A program made the translations under genes and the position numbers. The notes below the pieces were generated by a model that ran no database searches, was not told where the DNA came from, and saw only the letters and a list, made by a program, of their open reading frames with translations. Positions 8,460 to 21,092 of a stretch of DNA of 64,000 nt are shown here, piece after piece. Origin of the DNA: Microbispora hainanensis. Its GTDB lineage: Bacteria; Actinomycetota; Actinomycetes; Streptosporangiales; Streptosporangiaceae. Location: NCBI RefSeq assembly GCF_006874475.1, contig NZ_VIRM01000005.1, forward strand, positions 62,001-126,000. The letters are read 5' to 3'. Position 1 is the first letter of the stretch, and each line of letters begins with the position of its first letter.

Positions 8460-10016
8460 TCAGGCCGTGGAGCCGTCCGTCACCTGTGCCGCGAGCCCGG
8501 CGAGGCGGTGGAGGGGGAGTTCGAGCGGGGTGGCGTCGAGGGCCCACGGCGCGGTCTCCTCGACGGCGGCCCTGGCCTGCCGCTTGGTGAGCCCGGCCGT
8601 CTCGGTCAACGCCTCGCGCCAGGCGTTGCCGGCCTTCCCGTGCGCGCTGTCCATGATCCTGCGCACCACCCGGTCCTGCCCGCCGTCCGGGGGCGGGAGC
8701 CGTACGGCGTCGAGGACGTGGCCCTCGGCGGCGAGGCGATAGACGGGGGAGAGCAGGCGGGCGAGCGCGGGCAGGTCCGCGACCGTGTCCGCCACAGGAC
8801 CCGCGGTGAGCACGCGGACGTGCCGGGCGCGCGTCGCGAGCAGCAGGCGGGGCAGCGCCGCCTCCAGCCCGGCCGGCACGGCGATCGCCACCCGCTCGGG
8901 GTCGGCGGCGTACGGCTTGGCCAGCAGGGTGGCGAGCCGGGTGCGCGGCACCTGCGGCAGCAGGCCACGCGGCCAGTCGCCGGCGAGCAGGCCCGGCCCG
9001 AACGCGGTGACGGCCGCCTCGTCCGGCGGAGCCGCCGGGGCGGACTCGACGGCCTGCGGGCCCTGCGTGTAAATGGCCGTGGCGAGGCGGTCGAGCCGGG
9101 AGGCGATCGCCGGCCACGTCTTCGTGGTGGGCCGCAGCACGTACAGGTCCGCCGCGCTGCCGACTGCCTCCGCCCCGTGATACCGATTGAAGTGCGGAAA
9201 TATGGCCTCGTGCAGCAGGTTGAGGTCGAACAGGGCCTTCTGCACCTTCAGCGCGAGCATCGGCGTGCGCTCGGAGGCGCCGTACGCCACGAGGATCCGT
9301 CCCTGGTCGCGGTCGCGCAGGCCCTCGGCGGCCCGGGCGGCGAACAGCCCGATCCCCTCCGGCGTGTACGGCGGGTCGGTGATCGCGAGGTCGGCCCAGC
9401 CGCGCAGCGACGGCGGCAGGCCGAGGCGCAGGTCGGCCCAGCGGGTGCGCACCCCGAGGTCCTGGGCGTCGATGTACTCCAGGATGCGGTCGTCGATGTC
9501 GGCCACGGCGACCTCGACCTCGGGATGGACCATCCGCACGGCCAGCGAGGTCAGGTCGTGGTCGCCGACGCACAGCAGGCGGGCGCCGGGGAGCCAGAAC
9601 CGCCGTCCCAGCAGGAGGGCGCGGCGCAGCACGGTCTCGGCGGTCGCTGAGACGTGGTCGAGCGCGTGCCGTCCCCGGGGCGCCTTGGCGATCAGGGTCT
9701 CCAGGCGGCCGAGCGTCTCGGCGTGCTCCGCGACCATTCCGGCGACCGGATTCCCAAGGCCGGAAATATCCGTATCCGTCCAAGCGTTGTAGCGGTTGGC
9801 CTGATCACTGGGAATACGGACACGGTCGCCGCTGTGCTCAAGGGGGAGCACCCGCAGCAGCGACTCGATCGTCCGCCGCGACGTCGCCGTCTCCCGGACC
9901 AGATCGGCCAGGGTCCACCAGCGGCCGCCGGACAGGAGCGCAAGCGCTCCGCGCAGGCGCAGGCCGTCCACTCCGGTCTTCGCCAGCAGTTCGTCGATCG
10001 CCTCATGACCACCCAT
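8460..10016 (-). CDS. Branched-chain polyamine synthase (BpsA/DUF43 family)
   Basis: 518 aa. N-terminal winged-helix-like region (about 5-75), then a Rossmann aminopropyltransferase domain with GDHDLTS (151-157), VADIDDR (172-177) and TDPPYTPEG (213-221). These match the nucleotide-binding and catalytic motifs of N4-bis(aminopropyl)spermidine synthase from thermophiles, which adds two aminopropyl groups to spermidine. The C-terminal ~200 residues are an extra domain I cannot name. ATG at 10016 preferred; a TTG two codons upstream is possible. Transcribed divergently from gltB with about 160 nt between. Actual product in this organism is inferred from family only. Confidence 0.75.
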   Translation of the reverse strand: MGGHEAIDELLAKTGVDGLRLRGALALLSGGRWWTLADLVRETATSRRTIESLLRVLPLEHSGDRVRIPSDQANRYNAWTDTDISGLGNPVAGMVAEHAETLGRLETLIAKAPRGRHALDHVSATAETVLRRALLLGRRFWLPGARLLCVGDHDLTSLAVRMVHPEVEVAVADIDDRILEYIDAQDLGVRTRWADLRLGLPPSLRGWADLAITDPPYTPEGIGLFAARAAEGLRDRDQGRILVAYGASERTPMLALKVQKALFDLNLLHEAIFPHFNRYHGAEAVGSAADLYVLRPTTKTWPAIASRLDRLATAIYTQGPQAVESAPAAPPDEAAVTAFGPGLLAGDWPRGLLPQVPRTRLATLLAKPYAADPERVAIAVPAGLEAALPRLLLATRARHVRVLTAGPVADTVADLPALARLLSPVYRLAAEGHVLDAVRLPPPDGGQDRVVRRIMDSAHGKAGNAWREALTETAGLTKRQARAAVEETAPWALDATPLELPLHRLAGLAAQVTDGSTA

Positions 10017-10174
10017 GCGCAAACCCTATCCACGGCGCTGACCTGTGAAGGTTCGCGAAGCGGACCTGGGGGGCACTATTCCGGCAGCGTGTTGTAATCT
10101 CTAAGCACCACAACCGCAGCAGGGCCAGCGTCGTCCCTCTGTTCCACGCAGACGTTGACGACGGGAGTGACTAC

Positions 10175-14701
<4,527 letters not shown>

Positions 14702-14769
14702 CGCCGATGCGAATCACCGCGTCCGTTTCCACGACCGTTTCCGCACAGGGATAGAGGGGGGTAACACCG

Positions 14770-16254
14770 TTGGCTGACCCGAAGGGGTTCCTGACACACG
14801 GGCGCGAGCTGCCGGCGCGCCGCCCGGTCGACGTTCGCATTCGCGACTGGCGCGAGGTCTACGAGGACTTCCCCCGGCCCGCGCTCACCAAGCAGGCCGC
14901 GCGCTGCATGGACTGCGGCATCCCGTTCTGCCACAACGGCTGCCCCCTGGGGAACCTCATCCCCGAGTGGAACGACCTCGTCTATCGCGACGACTGGCGC
15001 GAGGCGATCGAGCGGCTGCACGCGACCAACAACTTCCCGGAGTTCACCGGCCGCCTGTGCCCCGCGCCGTGCGAGTCGGCGTGCGTCCTCGGCATCAACT
15101 CCGACCCGGTCGCGATCAAGCGGGTCGAGGTCGAGATCGTCGACCGCGCCTTCGCCGAGGGCTGGGTCACGCCGCAGCCGCCCGCGGCCAGGACGGGCAG
15201 GAAGGTCGCCGTGGTCGGCTCGGGCCCGGCCGGCCTCGCCGCCGCGCAGCAGCTCACCCGCGCCGGGCACGACGTGGTCGTGTTCGAGCGGGCCGACCGG
15301 ATCGGCGGGCTGCTCCGCTACGGCATCCCCGAGTTCAAGATGGAGAAGCGGCACGTCGACCGCCGCGTCGCCCAGATGGAGGCCGAGGGCACCGAGTTCC
15401 GCACCGGGGTCAACGTCGGTGTGGACGTCACGGTGGCCCGGCTCCGCGAGGAGTTCGACGCGGTCGTGCTGGCGGGCGGCGCCACGGCGTGGCGCGACCT
15501 GCCGGTGCCCGGCCGCGACCTCAAGGGCGTCTACCAGGCGATGGAGTATCTCCCGCCGGCCAACAAGGTGCAGCACGGCGACTTCCCCGAGTCGCCGATC
15601 TCCGCCAAGGGCAAGCACGTCGTCGTGATCGGCGGTGGCGACACCGGCGCCGACTGCATCGGCACGGCGATCCGCCAGGGGGCCCTGTCGGTCACCCAGC
15701 TGGAGATCATGCCGAGGCCGCCGGCGACCCGTCCGGGCAGCCAGCCGTGGCCGACCTACCCGATGCTGTTCAAGATGGAGAGCGCGCACGAGGAGCTGGA
15801 GGCCGGGGCGGGCGACCGCGTCTACGCGGTGTCCACCACCGAGTTCGCCGGCGACGACGAGGGCAACGTGCGGGCGCTGCGCCTGGTCGAGGTCGAGGGC
15901 CCGGCGGCGGGCTTCAAGCCGATCCCCGGCACCGAGCGGGAGATCCCGGCCGAGCTGGTGACGCTCGCCATGGGCTTCCTCGGCCCTGAGAAGGGCCCGC
16001 TGCTGAACGACCTCGCGGCGCTGTCCGGCGACCCGGAGTCGTTCTTCGACGCCCGGGGCAACGTGGCCAGGAACGCGTCGTACGCGACGTCGGTCGAGGG
16101 CGTGTTCGCGGCCGGTGACATGGGCCGCGGCCAGTCGCTGATCGTCTGGGCGATCGCCGAGGGCCGTTCGGCCGCGGCGGCGGTGGACGCCTACCTGAGC
16201 GGGCGGACCGTGCTGCCCGTTCCCATCCCGCCGACGGCGCGCCCTCTCGTCTGA
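14770..16254 (+). CDS. gltD: Glutamate synthase small subunit
   Basis: Supplies electrons from NADPH to GltB through FAD and two 4Fe-4S clusters. 494 aa. Cluster cysteines are in CMDCGIPFCHNGCPLG and CPAPCESACVLG; FAD-binding VVGSGPAGLAAAQ and NADPH-binding VIGGGDTGADC follow. TTG start at 14770 is chosen because GAGGGGGG precedes it at correct spacing and translation begins straight into the conserved N-terminus (ADPKGFL). 68 nt after gltB, same operon. Strong hairpin after the stop. Confidence 0.96.
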   Translation: MADPKGFLTHGRELPARRPVDVRIRDWREVYEDFPRPALTKQAARCMDCGIPFCHNGCPLGNLIPEWNDLVYRDDWREAIERLHATNNFPEFTGRLCPAPCESACVLGINSDPVAIKRVEVEIVDRAFAEGWVTPQPPAARTGRKVAVVGSGPAGLAAAQQLTRAGHDVVVFERADRIGGLLRYGIPEFKMEKRHVDRRVAQMEAEGTEFRTGVNVGVDVTVARLREEFDAVVLAGGATAWRDLPVPGRDLKGVYQAMEYLPPANKVQHGDFPESPISAKGKHVVVIGGGDTGADCIGTAIRQGALSVTQLEIMPRPPATRPGSQPWPTYPMLFKMESAHEELEAGAGDRVYAVSTTEFAGDDEGNVRALRLVEVEGPAAGFKPIPGTEREIPAELVTLAMGFLGPEKGPLLNDLAALSGDPESFFDARGNVARNASYATSVEGVFAAGDMGRGQSLIVWAIAEGRSAAAAVDAYLSGRTVLPVPIPPTARPLV

Positions 16255-16265
16255 GATGTGATCCG

Positions 16266-16300
16266 CCGGCCGTGGTCCCAGGGGACCGGACCACGGCCGG
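16266..16300 (+). terminator. Terminator hairpin after gltD
   Basis: Perfect 13-bp stem CCGGCCGTGGTCC / GGACCACGGCCGG with 9-nt loop, 12 nt after the gltD stop; no U-tract. Confidence 0.7.
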
Positions 16301-16433
16301 TGTGGGCGTTTGGGGGATAAAACGGGCATATCCCAATTCGGTGGCCGGGTTGCGAGCGTGTACGGCTGCCGGGAGGATGCTGAGCCCGTATCGAGGGGCC
16401 CCGGCACCGGGTGCCCGCAATCGAGGAGGATCG

Positions 16434-18086
16434 TTGCACGCACGGGGGCGGCTCGCCGGGGCCATCATGTCCATCACGCTGCTCGGCGGGCTGGGGGCCG
16501 CGGGACTGCCGGGGGCGGCGACCGCGTCCGAGCCCGCGCAGAACTACCTGGTCTTCTACAAGGACGGCGGCCTCGCCGCCGCACAGCGCGCGGTCGGGGC
16601 CGCCGGAGCGACGATCCAGGCGCGGGACGACAAGCTCGGCTATCTGGTCGTGCGCACGTCCGACCCCGAGCGGATCGGCGCCGATCCCTCCGTGGTCGGC
16701 GTCACGCTCGACCGTCCCATCGGCAAGACCGCCGACGCGCCCGTCGCCCCGCGCGCGAAGCAGGCCCGGCCGGCCCCGAAGCATGTCCGAGCGGCCCCGA
16801 TACAAGCAACACAGGGGGGCGACCCGCTCTCGGACCGCCAGTGGGACATGAAGATGATCGGCGCCACCCCCACCGGGTCGTACGCCAAGGCCCGGGGCAG
16901 CCACAAGGTGCTGGTGGGCGTCATCGACACCGGCATCGACGGCAACCACCCCGACATCGCGCCCAACTTCAACCGGGAGCTCAGCCGCAACTTCGTCATC
17001 GACCAGCCCGTCGACGAGAACGGCAAGCCGCTCGACGGGCCCTGCGAGCACGCGGGCTGCAAGGACCCGGCCGACGTCGACGACGACGGTCACGGCACCC
17101 ACGTCGCGAGCACGATCGGCTCGCCGATCAACGGCATCGGCGTCGCCGGGGTCGCCCCCGACGTGTCGCTGGTCAACCTCCGCGCCGGCACCGACTCGGG
17201 CTTCTTCTTCCTCAAGCCCACGATGGACGCCCTGGAGTACGCCGCCGACGTCGGCGTCGACGTGGTCAACATGAGCTTCTACGTCGACCCCTGGACGTTC
17301 AACTGCGCGAGCAACCCGAGCGACACGACCAGAGAGAGCCTTGAGCAGCGGGCGATCCTGGAGGGCATGCGCCGCGCCGTCAAGTACGCCCACACGCGCG
17401 GGGTCACGCTCATCAGCGCGATCGGGAACGAGAGCCTCGACCTCGGCAAGGTGAAGACCGACACCTCCAGCCCCGATTATCCCAAGGGCTCGGAGAAGAA
17501 GCGGATCATCGACAACACCTGCCTCAACGTCCCGGCCGAGCTCGACGGCGTCATCTCGGTGTCCTCCGTCGGCCCCAGCGGGCGCAAGGCGCCGTATTCC
17601 GACTACGGCGTCGAGCAGACCGACATCGCCGCGCCGGGCGGCGACCTGTTCGACGCCGGCAGCGATCTGAAGGGCGTGAGCCGGGAGATCCTGGCCGCCG
17701 CCCCCGAGCACGTCCTGCGCGCCAGGGGCCTGCTGTTCGCCGACGGCAAGCCGAAGACGTCGTCGGTGGTCCGCGACTGCCAGGGCGGCACGTGCGCCTA
17801 CTACCAATACCTGGAGGGCACCTCCATGGCCGCGCCGCACGTCACCGGGGTGGCGGCGCTGATCATCGGCCGGTTCGGCAAGCCGGGCAAGGGCGGGCTC
17901 CAGATGGACCCCGCGCAGGTGGAGCGCCTGCTGTACGCGACGGCGACGCCGAAGGGCTGCCCGACGCCCCGCACCTACCGCTACAGCACGGGCGAGAGCC
18001 AGGTCTGCGAGGGGCCCACGGCGAAGAACGGCTTCTTCGGGCACGGCGTGGTCAATGCCGCCCGGGCCGCCACCGTCACGTCCTGA
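16434..18086 (+). CDS. Secreted S8 subtilisin-like serine protease
   Basis: 550 aa preproprotein. Signal peptide (about 1-32, ending GAATAS), inhibitor-like propeptide with YLVFYKDGG (about 37-95), then the peptidase domain with the full triad: D165 (VGVIDTGIDG), H220 (DDDGHGTHVAS) and S464 (EGTSMAAPHVTG), and oxyanion Asn in SAIGNES. TTG start chosen because GAGGAGG sits 5-11 nt before it and the signal peptide begins at once; earlier in-frame starts lack both. Likely extracellular protein degradation. The extra cysteines (pairs around 204/209, 363, 449/454) may form disulfides. Confidence 0.9.
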   Translation: MHARGRLAGAIMSITLLGGLGAAGLPGAATASEPAQNYLVFYKDGGLAAAQRAVGAAGATIQARDDKLGYLVVRTSDPERIGADPSVVGVTLDRPIGKTADAPVAPRAKQARPAPKHVRAAPIQATQGGDPLSDRQWDMKMIGATPTGSYAKARGSHKVLVGVIDTGIDGNHPDIAPNFNRELSRNFVIDQPVDENGKPLDGPCEHAGCKDPADVDDDGHGTHVASTIGSPINGIGVAGVAPDVSLVNLRAGTDSGFFFLKPTMDALEYAADVGVDVVNMSFYVDPWTFNCASNPSDTTRESLEQRAILEGMRRAVKYAHTRGVTLISAIGNESLDLGKVKTDTSSPDYPKGSEKKRIIDNTCLNVPAELDGVISVSSVGPSGRKAPYSDYGVEQTDIAAPGGDLFDAGSDLKGVSREILAAAPEHVLRARGLLFADGKPKTSSVVRDCQGGTCAYYQYLEGTSMAAPHVTGVAALIIGRFGKPGKGGLQMDPAQVERLLYATATPKGCPTPRTYRYSTGESQVCEGPTAKNGFFGHGVVNAARAATVTS

Positions 18087-18194
18087 GCGGCCTCCTGGGC
18101 TCTTCCAGGGCCGGCTGAGTACGCGCCTGAGTAGCCCGCCGGATGACCGGCGGGCCGAGGCGGGCCTACCCTCCTTCGCGGAGGAGGGCAGACC

Positions 18195-18611
18195 ATGATC
18201 TACGGGCTCGTCTGGCAGGCCACGATGGTGGTGCATCTCGTCGTCATCGCCTACATCGCCCTGGGCGGCTTCCTCGCCTGGTGGCGGCCCCGGCTGATCT
18301 GGCCGCACCTCGCGCTGTGCGCCTGGGGGCTGGTGCAGCTCGCCGGGCTCGTGGAGTGCCCGCTGACCGCGCTGGAGAACTGGGCGCGGGCCAGGGCGGG
18401 GGAGCGCGGGCTGCTGCCCGGCGGCTTCATCGACACCTACATCGAGGGCGTCGTCTATCCGGAGGCATACGTGTGGCACGTGCGGCTGGCGGTGATCGCC
18501 GTCGTGCTCGCCTCCTGGGCGGGCCTCGCGATCAGGACCCGCCGACGCCGCACACGTCCTGCGCGTACGACAGGAACGTCTGCTGCACCGGAGCCGGAGG
18601 CGTCGCGATGA
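18195..18611 (+). CDS. DUF2784 membrane protein
   Basis: 138 aa, about four hydrophobic segments; pattern VHLVVIAYIALGGFLAWW, WGLVQLAGLVECPLTALENW and a conserved FIDTYIEGVVYP typical of DUF2784. Function unknown for the family. ATG start with GGAGG at 18181-18185. Its last 80 bases overlap the 3' end of the convergent lipoprotein gene; the overlap encodes only a basic, low-complexity tail here. Confidence 0.8.
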   Translation: MIYGLVWQATMVVHLVVIAYIALGGFLAWWRPRLIWPHLALCAWGLVQLAGLVECPLTALENWARARAGERGLLPGGFIDTYIEGVVYPEAYVWHVRLAVIAVVLASWAGLAIRTRRRRTRPARTTGTSAAPEPEASR

Positions 18612-19386
18612 GGTAACGCTTCTCGCCGCCGCCCACGGTGCCGTAGACCGGGAACAGGTAGGCCTTCTTGGCCTCGGCGAAGGCGTGCCAGTCGCAGCGC
18701 ATTGGGGTGACCTCCACCGGGATCTCCAGCCGCTTGGCGTCCGCCGCGAGCACCGCCACCGGCCGGCGCTTGCCGGAGCGGGGCAGCATCGTGTAGTGCG
18801 TGGTGGCGCCGAGCTCGTCGATGGTGACCGGCTCGGAGCCGCCCTTCCTGGTGACGACGAGGTTCCCCTGGAGGGTCCGGCCCGCGCGGGTCCAGGTGTC
18901 CCCGAACGTGACGTCCACCGACTGGCGCAGGATGTAGGCCCCGCACTCGGCCTTCACCAGCCCGTCCAGGGTCGGATCGGGGTGCCGGACCGGGAACTCC
19001 ACCTTGCGTGAGGTGCCGTCGCCCACCTGGATGTGCGCCACCACGGTGGCCGGGCGCACCGGCGGGATCGTCTCCGGGTCGCAGCGCGCCTCGCCGTACG
19101 GGATCCGTAGGTCCGTACGCGGCGTCTTGCCGAGGGTGGTGTCCACGCGGGCCGGCGGGAGCGTCGCGAACGAGTCCGTGACGAGCTGGACGTCCTGGAA
19201 GCGCACCCGCGTGGCGGTGTCGTTGCGCACGGACACCTCCAGCTCGTGGGATGTCTCGTCGCTGCGCCACTGGTTGAGCGACACCGAAACACCCGTCGGC
19301 GGCGCTGCCGATTCGGTAGCCTGTCCTGCGCACGCGGCCAGGGTGAACAGCGCCGTTATTGCCCCCCAGGTCCGGGTACGTCCCAT
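18532..19386 (-). CDS. Lipoprotein of unknown function, paralogue of 42619-43473
   Basis: 284 aa with lipobox LAAC (C19), so an anchored extracytoplasmic protein. No family recognised. It aligns along its whole length with the product of 42619-43473: shared stretches include GVSVSL, VRNDTAT, DSF, PRTD, PATVVAHI, HPDP, DVTFG, TRSGR/TRAGR, GTTHY/ATTHY and EAKxAYLF. Four cysteines outside the lipobox are in equivalent places (RC, ECG, RCD, VC near the end). Start at ATG 19386 because the signal peptide begins there; longer readings have no signal. Convergent overlap with the DUF2784 gene. Confidence 0.75.
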   Translation of the reverse strand: MGRTRTWGAITALFTLAACAGQATESAAPPTGVSVSLNQWRSDETSHELEVSVRNDTATRVRFQDVQLVTDSFATLPPARVDTTLGKTPRTDLRIPYGEARCDPETIPPVRPATVVAHIQVGDGTSRKVEFPVRHPDPTLDGLVKAECGAYILRQSVDVTFGDTWTRAGRTLQGNLVVTRKGGSEPVTIDELGATTHYTMLPRSGKRRPVAVLAADAKRLEIPVEVTPMRCDWHAFAEAKKAYLFPVYGTVGGGEKRYLIATPPAPVQQTFLSYAQDVCGVGGS

Positions 19387-19481
19387 GGCTGCCAAGGCTA
19401 GGGCACGCGGGTGATCGCGTGAAGTGTCTGAACATTTGGCGACAGCTGTGTGCGCCGTCACTGCAAGTGGTCTGTACCAAT

Positions 19482-19487
19482 TAGGGT
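19482..19487 (+). promoter_or_regulatory. -10 element of a leaderless pyk promoter
   Basis: TAGGGT at exactly -12 to -7 relative to the GTG at 19494, so transcription would start on the start codon. Confidence 0.6.
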
Positions 19488-19493
19488 AGTGCT

Positions 19494-20927
19494 GTGAGTC
19501 GTCGAGCAAAGATCGTCTGTACCCTCGGGCCCGCCACCTCCTCACCGGAGCGCCTACGCGAGCTCATCCAGGCGGGCATGAACGTCGCCCGCTTCAACCT
19601 CTCGCACGGCAGCCACGAGTTGCACAAGGAGGTGTTCGACCGGGTCAGAGCCGCCGCCGACGAGCTCGGCTGCGCCGTGGGCGTCCTCGCCGACCTCCAG
19701 GGTCCCAAGATCCGCGTCGGACGTTTCGCCTCCGGTCCCGTACGGCTCGGCTTCGGCGACGTCTTCACGATCACGACCGAGGACGTCCCCGGCGACCGTG
19801 ACATCGTCTCCACGACGTACGCGGGCCTGCCGGGCGACGTCAAGCCCGGCGACACGATCCTCGTGGACGACGGCCGGCTGAACCTCGAGGTGACCGCGGT
19901 CGAGGGGCCGCGCGTCGTCACCCGCGTGGTCATCGGCGGCATGATCTCCGACAACAAGGGCCTCAACCTCCCCGGCGTCGCCGTCAGCGCCCCGGCGCTC
20001 ACGGAGAAGGACGAGGAGGACCTGCGCTGGGCCCTGCGCACCGGCTTCGACATGATCGCCCTGTCGTTCGTCCGGTCGCCGGACGACGCCGCGCTCGTCC
20101 ACGGGATCATGGAGGAGGAGGGCGTCAGGCTCCCGCTCCTCGCCAAGATCGAGAAGCCGCAGGCCGTCGACCGCCTCGAAGAGATCGTGGACGCCTTCGA
20201 CGGTGTCATGGTCGCCCGCGGCGACCTCGGCGTCGAGTTGCCGCTTGAGCAGGTGCCGATCGTCCAGCGCCGCATCATCGAGCTGTGCCGGGAGAAGGCC
20301 CACCCGGTCATCGTGGCCACCCAGATGCTCGACTCGATGATGAGCGCCCCCCGGCCCACCCGCGCCGAGGCGTCCGACGTCGCGTACGCCGTGATGGACG
20401 GCGCGGACGCGGTCATGCTGTCCGGTGAGACCTCGGTGGGCAACTACCCGATCGAGTCGGTCTCCACGATGGCCCGCATCGCGGTCGCCGCCGAGGGCAC
20501 CACGCTGCAGGCCACCCACACGCTGGACCGCCTGCCCGAGACGACCGGCGGGGCCATCGCCCGCGCCGCGGCCGAGGTCGGCGCGATCGTCGGGGCCAAG
20601 GCCCTGGTGGCGTTCACGATGTCCGGCGAGACCGCCCGGCGGCTGGCCCGTTATCGCTCGCCGATCCCGCTGCTGGCGTTCACCTCCAACCCTCAGGTGC
20701 GCGGCCAGCTCGCGCTGACGTGGGGCGTGGAGACGTTCGAGGTGCCGTTCGTGCACCACACCGACGACATGGTCCGCCAGGTGGAGGCCTCGCTGCTGTC
20801 GCTCGGCGTCTGCGAGAAGGGCGACAAGGTCGTCGTCGTCGCGGGCTCGCCCCCCGGCAACCACGGCTCCACCAACGCCCTGCGCGTTCACACCATCGGT
20901 TCGGCGGTCGCCCACCCGTCGAGCTGA
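19494..20927 (+). CDS. pyk: Pyruvate kinase
   Basis: Converts phosphoenolpyruvate and ADP to pyruvate and ATP. 477 aa. Begins SRRAKIVCTLGPATSS; has MNVARFNLSHG, the active-site lysine region LLAKIEKPQAVD, MVARGDLGVELP (Mg-binding Glu/Asp) and VATQMLDSMM. C-terminal allosteric domain intact. GTG start with no Shine-Dalgarno but a perfectly placed TAGGGT, suggesting leaderless translation. Monocistronic: divergent from the lipoprotein gene and followed by a hairpin. Confidence 0.97.
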   Translation: MSRRAKIVCTLGPATSSPERLRELIQAGMNVARFNLSHGSHELHKEVFDRVRAAADELGCAVGVLADLQGPKIRVGRFASGPVRLGFGDVFTITTEDVPGDRDIVSTTYAGLPGDVKPGDTILVDDGRLNLEVTAVEGPRVVTRVVIGGMISDNKGLNLPGVAVSAPALTEKDEEDLRWALRTGFDMIALSFVRSPDDAALVHGIMEEEGVRLPLLAKIEKPQAVDRLEEIVDAFDGVMVARGDLGVELPLEQVPIVQRRIIELCREKAHPVIVATQMLDSMMSAPRPTRAEASDVAYAVMDGADAVMLSGETSVGNYPIESVSTMARIAVAAEGTTLQATHTLDRLPETTGGAIARAAAEVGAIVGAKALVAFTMSGETARRLARYRSPIPLLAFTSNPQVRGQLALTWGVETFEVPFVHHTDDMVRQVEASLLSLGVCEKGDKVVVVAGSPPGNHGSTNALRVHTIGSAVAHPSS

Positions 20928-20940
20928 TCCCCGGCGCACG

Positions 20941-20977
20941 GCCGGGTGCCCGGGCGGCACGGCCTGGGGCACCCGGC
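20941..20977 (+). terminator. Terminator hairpin after pyk
   Basis: 11-bp stem GCCGGGTGCCC / GGGCACCCGGC with a 15-nt loop, 14 nt after the stop. No U-tract. Confidence 0.55.
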
Positions 20978-21092
20978 GGCGGGAGTAAACCCCTTGAAGG
21001 CGCGGCGCCTTCGACGGAGCATGGCAGGAGCGAGTCGACCTTTCCTGTCAGATGCCGTCGTGCCGGATACCGGAGGAGCGCTGCGCCCGTTG

